A stretch of DNA of 64,000 bases, from contig NC_092228.1 in NCBI RefSeq assembly GCF_036320965.1, positions 18,890,893-18,954,892 on the forward strand. The letters are read 5' to 3'. The notes beneath the pieces are model-generated. The model was not told the DNA's origin. It ran no database searches and saw only the letters and a list, made by a program, of their open reading frames with translations. How positions within the stretch are numbered: position 1 is the first letter of the stretch; each line of letters starts with the position of its first letter. A program made the position numbers and the translations under genes. This document shows, piece after piece, positions 58,272 through 64,000 of this stretch. The DNA is from Panulirus ornatus. Its lineage: Eukaryota > Arthropoda > Malacostraca > Decapoda > Palinuridae.

Positions 58272-61052
58272 GTGTGTGGATGTAACCAAGATGTGAAAAA
58301 AGGAGAGATAGGTAGTATGTTTGAGGAAAGGAACCTGGATGTTTTGGCTCTGAGTGAAACGAAGCTCAAGGGTAAAGGGGAAGAGTGGTTTGGGAATGTC
58401 TGGGGAGTAAAGTCAGGGGTTAGTGAGAGGACAAGAGCAAGGGAAGGAGTAGCAATACTCCTGAAACAGGAGTTGTGGGAGTATGTGATAGAATGTAAGA
58501 AAGTAAATTCTCGATTAATATGGGTAAAACTGAAAGTTGATGGAGAGAGGTGGGTGATTATTGGTGCATATGCACCTGGGCATGAGAAGAAAGATCATGA
58601 GAGGCAAGTGTTTTGGGAGCAGCTGAATGAGTGTGTTAGTGGTTTTGATGCACGAGACCGGGTTATAGTGATGGGTGATTTGAATGCAAAGGTGAGTAAT
58701 GTGGCAGTTGAGGGAATAATTGGTATACATGGGGTGTTCAGTGTTGTAAATGGAAATGGTGAAGAGCTTGTAGATTTATGTGCTGAAAAAGGACTGATGA
58801 TTGGGAATACCTGGTTTAAAAAGCGAGATATACATAAGTATACTTATGTAAGTAGGAGAGATGGCCAGAGAGCGTTATTGGATTACATGTTAATTGACAG
58901 GCGTGCGAAAGAGAGACTTTTGGATGTTAATGTGCTGAGAGGTGCAACTGGAGGGATGTCTGATCATTATCTTGTGGAGGCTAAGGTGAAGATTTGTATG
59001 GGTTTTCAGAAAAGAAGAGTGAATGTTGGGGTGAAGAGGGTGGTGAGAGTAAGTGAGCTTGGGAAGGAGACCTGTGTGAGGAAGTGCCAGGAGAGACTGA
59101 GTACAGAATGGAAAAAGGTGAGAACAATGGAAGTAAGGGGAGTGGGGGAGGAATGGGATGTATTTAGGGAATCAGTGATGGATTGCGCAAAAGATGCTTG
59201 TGGCATGAGAAGAGTGGGAGGTGGGTTGATTAGAAAGGGTAGTGAGTGGTGGGATGAAGAAGTAAGAGTATTAGTGAAAGAGAAGAGAGAGGCATTTGGA
59301 CGATTTTTGCAGGGAAAAAATGCAATTGAGTGGGAGATGTATAAAAGAAAGAGACAGGAGGTCAAGAGAAAGGTGCAAGAGGTGAAAAAAAGGGCAAATG
59401 AGAGTTGGGGTGAGAGAGTATCATTAAATTTTAGGGAGAATAAAAAGATGTTCTGGAAGGAGGTAAATAAAGTGCGTAAGACAAGGGAGCAAATGGGAAC
59501 TTCAGTGAAGGGCGCAAATGGGGAGGTGATAACAAGTAGTGGTGATGTGAGAAGATGGAGTGAGTATTTTGAAGGTTTGTTGAATGTGTTTGATGACAGA
59601 GTGGCAGATATAGGGTGTTTTGGTCGAGGTGGTGTGCAAAGTGAGAGGGATAGGGAAAATGATTTGGTAAACAGAGAAGAGGTAGTGAAAGCTTTGCGGA
59701 AGATGAAAGCCGGCAAGGCAGCAGGTTTGGATGGTATTGCAGTGGAATTTATTAAAAAAGGGGGTGACTGTATTGTTGACTGGTTGGTAAGGTTATTTAA
59801 TGTATGTATGACTCATGGTGAGGTGCCTGAGGATTGGCGGAATGCGTGCATAGTGCCATTGTACAAAGGCAAAGGGGATAAGAGTGAGTGCTCAAATTAC
59901 AGAGGTATAAGTTTGTTGAGTATTCCTGGTAAATTATATGGGAGGGTATTGATTGAGAGGGTGAAGGCATGTACAGAGCATCAGATTGGGGAAGAGCAGT
60001 GTGGTTTCAGAAGTGGTAGAGGATGTGTGGATCAGGTGTTTGCTTTGAAGAATGTATGTGAGAAATACTTAGAAAAGCAAATGGATTTGTATGTAGCATT
60101 TATGGATCTGGAGAAGGCATATGATAGAGTTGATAGAGATGCTGTGTGGAAGGTATTAAGAATATATGGTGTGGGAGGAAAGTTGTTAGAAGCAGTGAAA
60201 AGTTTTTATCGAGGATGTAAGGCATGTGTACGTGTAGGAAGAGAGGAAAGTGATTGGTTCTCAGTGAATGTAGGTTTGCGGCAGGGGTGTGTGATGTCTC
60301 TATGGTTGTTTAATTTGTTTATGGATGGGGTTGTTAGGGAGGTAAATGCAAGAGTTTTGGAAAGAGGGGCAAGTATGAAGTCTGTTGGGGATGAGAGAGC
60401 TTGGGAAGTGAGTCAGTTGTTGTTCGCTGATGATACAGCGCTGGTGGCTGGTTCATGTGAGAAACTGCAGAAGCTGGTGACTGAGCTTGGTAAAGTGTGT
60501 GGAAGAAGAAAGTTAAGAGTAAATGTGAATAAGAGCAAGGTTATTAGGTACAGTAGGGTTGAGGGTCAAGTCAATTGGGAGGTGAGTTTGAATGGAGAAA
60601 AACTGGAGGAAGTGAAGTGTTTTAGATATCTGGGAGTGGATCTGGCAGCGGATGGAACCATGGAAGTGGAAGTGGATCATAGGGTGGGGGAGGAGGCGAA
60701 AATTCTGGGGGCCTTGAAGAATGTGTGGAAGTCGAGAACATTATCTCGGAAAGCAAAAATGGGTATGTTTGAAGGAATAGTGGTTCCAACAATGTTGTAT
60801 GGTTGCGAGGCGTGGGCTATGGATAGAGTTGTGCGCAGGAGGATGGATGTGCTGGAAATGAGATGTTTGAGGACAATGTGTGGTGTGAGGTGGTTTGATC
60901 GAGTGAGTAACGTAAGGGTAAGAGAGATGTGTGGAAATAAAAAGAGCGTGGTTGAGAGAGCAGAAGAGGGTGTTTTGAAGTGGTTTGGGCACATGGAGAG
61001 AATGAGTGAGGAAAGATTGACCCTGGTTTGGGCACATGGAGAGAATGAGTGA
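58272..61052 (+). CDS. RTE-1 ORF: APE endonuclease plus reverse transcriptase
   Basis: A 926-codon open frame. Residues ~10-240 are an APE-type endonuclease with catalytic Glu29 (SETKL), the GDLN motif Asp136/Asn138 and SDH Asp231/His232. Residues ~240-480 are a basic linker. Residues ~490-760 are the reverse transcriptase: QCGFRSGRGCVDQ at 576, motif A Asp612 (FMDLEKAYDRVD), motif B (GLRQGCVMS), motif C FADD at 718-721. The family nicks target DNA and primes reverse transcription on the nick. The C-terminal region (KWFGHMERMSEERL) is cut by a 43 bp tandem duplication at 60981-61066, which shifts the frame; the remaining conserved C terminus lies in another frame at 61036-61236. No intact 5' UTR is present; the first ATG may not be the native start, since homologous sequence in other copies is open upstream. 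The element resembles the RTE clade; activity is doubtful. Confidence 0.9.
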   Translation: MCGCNQDVKKGEIGSMFEERNLDVLALSETKLKGKGEEWFGNVWGVKSGVSERTRAREGVAILLKQELWEYVIECKKVNSRLIWVKLKVDGERWVIIGAYAPGHEKKDHERQVFWEQLNECVSGFDARDRVIVMGDLNAKVSNVAVEGIIGIHGVFSVVNGNGEELVDLCAEKGLMIGNTWFKKRDIHKYTYVSRRDGQRALLDYMLIDRRAKERLLDVNVLRGATGGMSDHYLVEAKVKICMGFQKRRVNVGVKRVVRVSELGKETCVRKCQERLSTEWKKVRTMEVRGVGEEWDVFRESVMDCAKDACGMRRVGGGLIRKGSEWWDEEVRVLVKEKREAFGRFLQGKNAIEWEMYKRKRQEVKRKVQEVKKRANESWGERVSLNFRENKKMFWKEVNKVRKTREQMGTSVKGANGEVITSSGDVRRWSEYFEGLLNVFDDRVADIGCFGRGGVQSERDRENDLVNREEVVKALRKMKAGKAAGLDGIAVEFIKKGGDCIVDWLVRLFNVCMTHGEVPEDWRNACIVPLYKGKGDKSECSNYRGISLLSIPGKLYGRVLIERVKACTEHQIGEEQCGFRSGRGCVDQVFALKNVCEKYLEKQMDLYVAFMDLEKAYDRVDRDAVWKVLRIYGVGGKLLEAVKSFYRGCKACVRVGREESDWFSVNVGLRQGCVMSLWLFNLFMDGVVREVNARVLERGASMKSVGDERAWEVSQLLFADDTALVAGSCEKLQKLVTELGKVCGRRKLRVNVNKSKVIRYSRVEGQVNWEVSLNGEKLEEVKCFRYLGVDLAADGTMEVEVDHRVGEEAKILGALKNVWKSRTLSRKAKMGMFEGIVVPTMLYGCEAWAMDRVVRRRMDVLEMRCLRTMCGVRWFDRVSNVRVREMCGNKKSVVERAEEGVLKWFGHMERMSEERLTLVWAHGENE

Positions 61053-61066
61053 GGAAAGATTGACCA
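60981..61066 (+). repeat. 43 bp tandem duplication inside the RTE-1 ORF
   Basis: TGGTTTGGGCACATGGAGAG... ending GATTGACCC is immediately repeated. Forty-three is not a multiple of three, so the ORF shifts and ends at 61052. Confidence 0.95.
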
Positions 61067-61679
61067 AGAGGATATATGTGTCGGAGGTGGAGGGAACGAG
61101 GAGAAGAGGGAGACCAAATTGGAGGTGGAAAGATGGAGTGAAAAAGATTTTGTGTGATTGGGGCCTGAACATGCAGGAGGGTGAAAGGAGGGCAAGGAAT
61201 AGAGTGAATTGGAGCGATGTGGTATACCGGGGTTGACGTGCTGTCAGTGGATTGAATCAAGGCATGTGAAGCGTCTGGGGTAAACCATGGAAAGCTGTGT
61301 AGGTATGTATATTTGCGTGTGTGGACGTATGTCTATACAAGTGTACGGGGGGGGTTGGGCCATTTCTTTCGTCTGTTTCCTTGCGCTACCTCACAAACGC
61401 GGGAGACAGCGACAAAGTATAATAAAAAAAAAATAAAATATGGATGAAGTGAAAATGTAGATGAAAGTAAAACTAAGGAAAGAGGATGTACAACTAGAAT
61501 GTGGTGGTGAGGTATGACAGCTTGTGATAAGCCTGTTTTCTTGGATGATCCTGTGTTGTTTTCTGAGAGTGAAGGGGAGTTGCAGAGGGGTGTAAGTGTG
61601 TTTCATGATGAGTGTAAGTGATTGCAGATAAACATGAATAAAAGTAAAGTAATGGCATCAGAAAGAAAACAGAGTAAAA

Positions 61680-61715
61680 ACTTTATTTATTTATTTATTT
61701 TGCTTTGTCGCTGTA
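61680..61715 (-). mobile_element. RTE-1 tail stub (36 bp insertion)
   Basis: CTTTATTTATTTATTTATTT then TGCTTTGTCGCTGT is exactly the reverse complement of the last ~14 bp and (AAAT)n tail of RTE-1 (ACAGCGACAAAGCA then AAATAAATAAAT). It lies within RTE-2 coding sequence, so it is an extremely 5'-truncated insertion or a template-derived filler. Confidence 0.7.
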
Positions 61716-61821
61716 AGCGAAAACTTACATTTTGCAAAGCCCTATAGGGTGACAGAAGTGCACTAAACTGTGTTAAAGATATGTGGGGAGAAAGACTGGC
61801 AGAGGTGAGAGAATTTAAGTA

Positions 61822-62248
61822 CAGTAAACCCTCTATTTCATGGACCCTGATTTAACAGATTTCAGATCTAACGGACCAGACAAATAATAATACATTAATT
61901 AATAATGATTTGAAAAAAAATAAATGAAAAATATCAAGCGCCATACCACACGCATTCTGTACCGCACCTGCTTTGGTGGCATGGGGTATACTTGCTTTGT
62001 TTTGGTCTCAGTCTGCCTCAAGCTATCGTGCAGTCTGGTTGTATACAGATAATTTTGACTTTATCAAAAATTTTGCAATCCTTACAATTCAAAATGGCAT
62101 CAAGTGATGGAGGAGTTAAGAAAAAAAAGCATGTGCACTGTACACTGCATTGTATCAAAAAATGGCCCATGGGTTACATACGATTTAACAGACTTTCGGC
62201 ATTAACAGCCCCTCTCCCTGATCAGTCTCTTAAATTGAGGGTTTACTG
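61822..62248. mobile_element. Tigger/pogo-type MITE
   Basis: A 427 bp element with terminal inverted repeats: CAGTAAACCCTC (61822-61833) and GAGGGTTTACTG (62237-62248). TA flanks both ends (61820-61821, 62249-62250). Inner sequence near both ends shows matching GATTTAACAGA motifs (61849 and about 62182). No transposase is encoded, apart from a short initiating fragment MASSDGGVKKKK (62095) that resembles the start of a Tigger/Jerky protein. It is a deletion derivative inserted into RTE-2. Confidence 0.88.
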
Positions 62249-62880
62249 TATGCAAGGAATATCTCGGGTAAATCTGGTGATATGGAAAGGGAGATAAGGG
62301 AGACAGTAATGCAAGGGAAGAAGAGTTACTGGGTTCCTTACAAGATAATGAAGGATAAAGGCATAAGCAGAGATGAGAAGAAAAAATCAAGGGATGGCAT
62401 AGTCCTCCTGATCCTGACCCACACAGCTAAAACAAGGATATGAAACGAGTCCCAAAGGACAAGACTCCAGGCTGTGGAACTGAGCTATATGAGAGGAGCA
62501 TGAGTTATGACTAGATGGCGTGAAGAATGATAGGAAGGGGTGTATGATTGATTTGGTATGGCAAGAATGCAAAACAAGTGAATTGTGGAGTCACTGAGAG
62601 GGTGAAACATAATACTTTGAGGTGGTTTGAGCATGAGGAAAGATTATAAGATGGGGAATTTACAAAAGAGAGTGTATGAAAGTACGACTAATGGAGTTGG
62701 CATGAAAGGGAGACCACCTATGACTTTGGGAAACAAGCGCAAGAGCACTAGAGGGAGAGAAATAGTGGAAGAATGCAAGGAAAGGTGTGTGTGAAGGAGG
62801 CATGTAAGGACAGAGACTTCTTTCCCCTAATGATGGGGGATATATCCATATTATCTTTGCTGTGTAAGAAACAAAAAAGT

Positions 62881-63332
62881 GTATGATACCGTGTTCAAAA
62901 GAAAAAGAATTAAGCCTTTAATATCCTCCCCTCTTACCAAGAATTGTCAGACGTGGCAGCCACACCATCCCCCTCCCACACACTCCACCAGTCCAGTGCA
63001 GAGGTAGTTATATTTCTTTCTGTGCATCTGTTTTTACTCTTGCATGCTGACATATCAATTCATAAAGGAAAACTGCTCACTCCTTTCTTGTGAAAATAGT
63101 GTAAGATTTTGAATTCACTGTTTAAGAGTTATGGACTGCATTAAATACTAGATTTCATGAAATTCATCATTTCTTTCCATGTGGATCAATAGTAAATTGT
63201 TACATAAATATTTCAAAGAAGCTTGCAAAACAAATGAAAACAAAGATATTCCATCTATATCTTGGAGATGCATTCCTGGAAAATGCACCATAATTCAACA
63301 ATCATTCAATGAAGCCAATCTTATCAAAGGAT
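62881..63332. other. No gene recognised
   Basis: AT-rich; an 87-codon frame starting at 63179 runs into the short element and is not convincing. Confidence 0.5.
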
Positions 63333-63346
63333 ACAATGGGCATTGT

Positions 63347-63475
63347 AATTTTTTTTTTTCCAAAAGAAGGAACACAGAAGGGGGCCAGGTGAGGATATTC
63401 CCTCAGAGGCCCAGTCCTCTGTTCTTAACGCTACCTTGCTAATGCGGGAAATGGCGAATAGTTTGAAAGAAAAGA
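63347..63475 (+). mobile_element. RTE-derived short non-autonomous element, 5'-truncated, with target duplication
   Basis: T-run, AAAAGAAGGAACACAGAAGG, GGCCAGGTGAGGATATTCCC, GGCCCAGTCCTCTGTTCTTA, CGCTACCTTGCTAATGCGGG and the A-rich tail TTTGAAAGAAAAGA match the 3' two thirds of the element at 2921-3159. It is flanked by ACAATGGGCATTGT (63333-63346) and ACAATGGGAATTGT (63476-63489), a 14 bp target duplication with one mismatch. This proves it moves as a discrete retrotransposed unit. Confidence 0.9.
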
Positions 63476-63569
63476 ACAATGGGAATTGTGTTTCTAGAGG
63501 AGATTTCTTGTCATAAAATAGCTTCACAAAAAATATGAATAAAATGTCAAGAAACATAAGTATTTAAAC

Positions 63570-63800
63570 AAAAAAGTACACAATCCTATATACAAGTATA
63601 CTATGTCATAAACATGTCAAGAGACATACAGTACAGTACAGATACTTTTCAATCTTAAGTTTCATCAAAACAATAAAGCACACAATACTGTACATAAGTA
63701 TAACATAATATAAACCTGTTAAGAACCATACAGCACAATACACGTACATTATCAGTCTATTCATTTGAATAAAAAAGTACACAATATTATCTAAGTACCC
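63570..63800. repeat. Degenerate tandem repeat, about 100 bp period
   Basis: AAAAAAGTACACAAT-like unit starts occur near 63570, 63672 and 63771, each followed by similar TACAAGTATA/TACATAAGTATA and CATACAG-C-A-TAC segments. About two and a quarter units, diverged. Remaining sequence to 64000 has no recognised gene. Confidence 0.6.
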
Positions 63801-64000
63801 TTTACAATATATAAGTTGAAAAGTCACCTTTGGCAAGGTTGCACCATTCGGAGTACAATTTCTCAAAAGACCTTATCACTCCAAAGGAGATCTCATTTCC
63901 CTGCAAATGGGAACAGCAAAGTCATGGGGTCCAAGAGTGTCTGGAAAGATGTTTTAGGTAACATCAAGACTATCTTCAAAAGAGGTTCTACGAAAAAATC

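Larger units (their letters stand above)
58263..61437 (+). mobile_element. RTE-1 LINE, best-preserved copy
   Basis: Begins TGCCTAAATGTGTGTGGATG at the start of the ORF (5' UTR missing). It contains the complete endonuclease-RT-C-terminal ORF, a short 3' UTR (61237-61400) lacking most of the minisatellite, the terminal block CCTTGCGCTACCTCACAAAC and tail GTATAATAAAAAAAAAATAA. It is flanked by ATATGG at 58257-58262 and 61438-61443, a likely target duplication. The insertion splits an RTE-2 copy between its NIHM and MDEVK codons. Its near-intact coding sequence marks it as one of the youngest insertions in the window. Confidence 0.9.
61438..62880 (+). mobile_element. RTE-2 LINE, right part (RT palm to C terminus)
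   Basis: Resumes after the RTE-1 insertion with MDEVKM, then a degenerate motif C (LDDPVLFSESEGELQ) and INMNKSKVMASERKQ, RT features of a lineage distinct from RTE-1. After the Tigger MITE (61822-62248) the C-terminal region continues with QAVELSYMRGA, MTRW, GVYD, FGMARMQNK and TLRWFEHEER, in several frames, to about 62880. It contains an RTE-1 tail stub at 61680-61715. Old and dead. Confidence 0.7.

Noticed and set aside
59006..59716. 236-codon minus-strand ORF, and similar 110-180 codon antisense frames at 3664-4116, 33515-34121, 37606-38040 and 60677-61260
   Set aside because: They lie antisense to RTE-1 coding sequence and recur wherever it does. Their Ser/Pro/His-rich composition is what the complement of RTE-1 gives; there is no domain or start context.
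63828..63900. Possible 73 bp minus-strand exon between a CAG acceptor and a GTGACT donor, reading GNEISFGVIRSFEKLYSEWC
   Set aside because: The splice sites are plausible but the peptide matches no family I recognise and does not fit the expected upstream DOCK exon. The frame has no support beyond 24 codons.

Overview
This is animal nuclear DNA, AT-rich and dominated by decayed transposable elements, with a 100-N assembly gap at 19477-19576. Nothing looks prokaryotic or viral: genes are split by GT/AG introns, intergenic space is long, and most open reading frames are antisense shadows of retrotransposons. The mix of RTE-like LINEs, very long dinucleotide tracts, Tigger and piggyBac elements, and a ~240 bp repeat that I associate with decapod crustacean genomes suggests a decapod (crab, lobster, crayfish or shrimp). 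That assignment is inference from repeat flavour, not proof.

Two host genes are visible and converge. On the + strand, exons at 6292-6425 and 10966-11153 encode the last ankyrin-like segment and the terminal SOCS box of an ASB-type protein (a presumptive substrate receptor of an elongin B/C-cullin 5 ubiquitin ligase). On the - strand, four exons (54376-54231, 48970-48854, 43081-42945, 38926-38783) join in phase and encode the C-terminal end of the DHR-2 (Rho-family GEF) domain of a DOCK6/7/8-subfamily protein. Its earlier exons lie to the right of the window and its last short exon was not found.

Nearly everything else is mobile DNA. The main family, called RTE-1 here, has one ORF (APE endonuclease, reverse transcriptase, conserved C-terminal region), a 3' UTR with a variable TG/TA-rich minisatellite, and an (AATA)n tail. 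It occurs as about twenty pieces on both strands. The best copy is 58263-61437, with a 926-codon ORF broken only near its end by a 43 bp tandem duplication. A second, older RTE lineage (RTE-2), I/Nimb-like, CR1/L2-like and other LINE fragments, two Tigger/pogo-type elements with TA target duplications, a piggyBac element with TTAA ends, and a Tc1-type remnant are also present. A ~240 bp non-autonomous element shares both its 5' and 3' ends with RTE-1. An unclassified repeat (family X here) recurs six times.

Layout: 1-5.8 kb nested RTE-1 copies; 6.3-11.2 kb ASB-like exons with a CR1/L2-like and Tigger-interrupted intron; 11-38 kb intergenic with RTE-1, family X, Nimb-like and Tc1 debris; 32-38 kb a rearranged RTE-1 cluster; 38.8-54.4 kb DOCK exons, whose introns hold a piggyBac element, a 752 bp pure (AG)n tract and RTE-1 insertions, one within about 75 bp of a splice acceptor; 55-57 kb a Nimb-like LINE; 58-63 kb a nest in which RTE-2 carries the best RTE-1 copy, a Tigger MITE and a 36 bp stub of an RTE tail.
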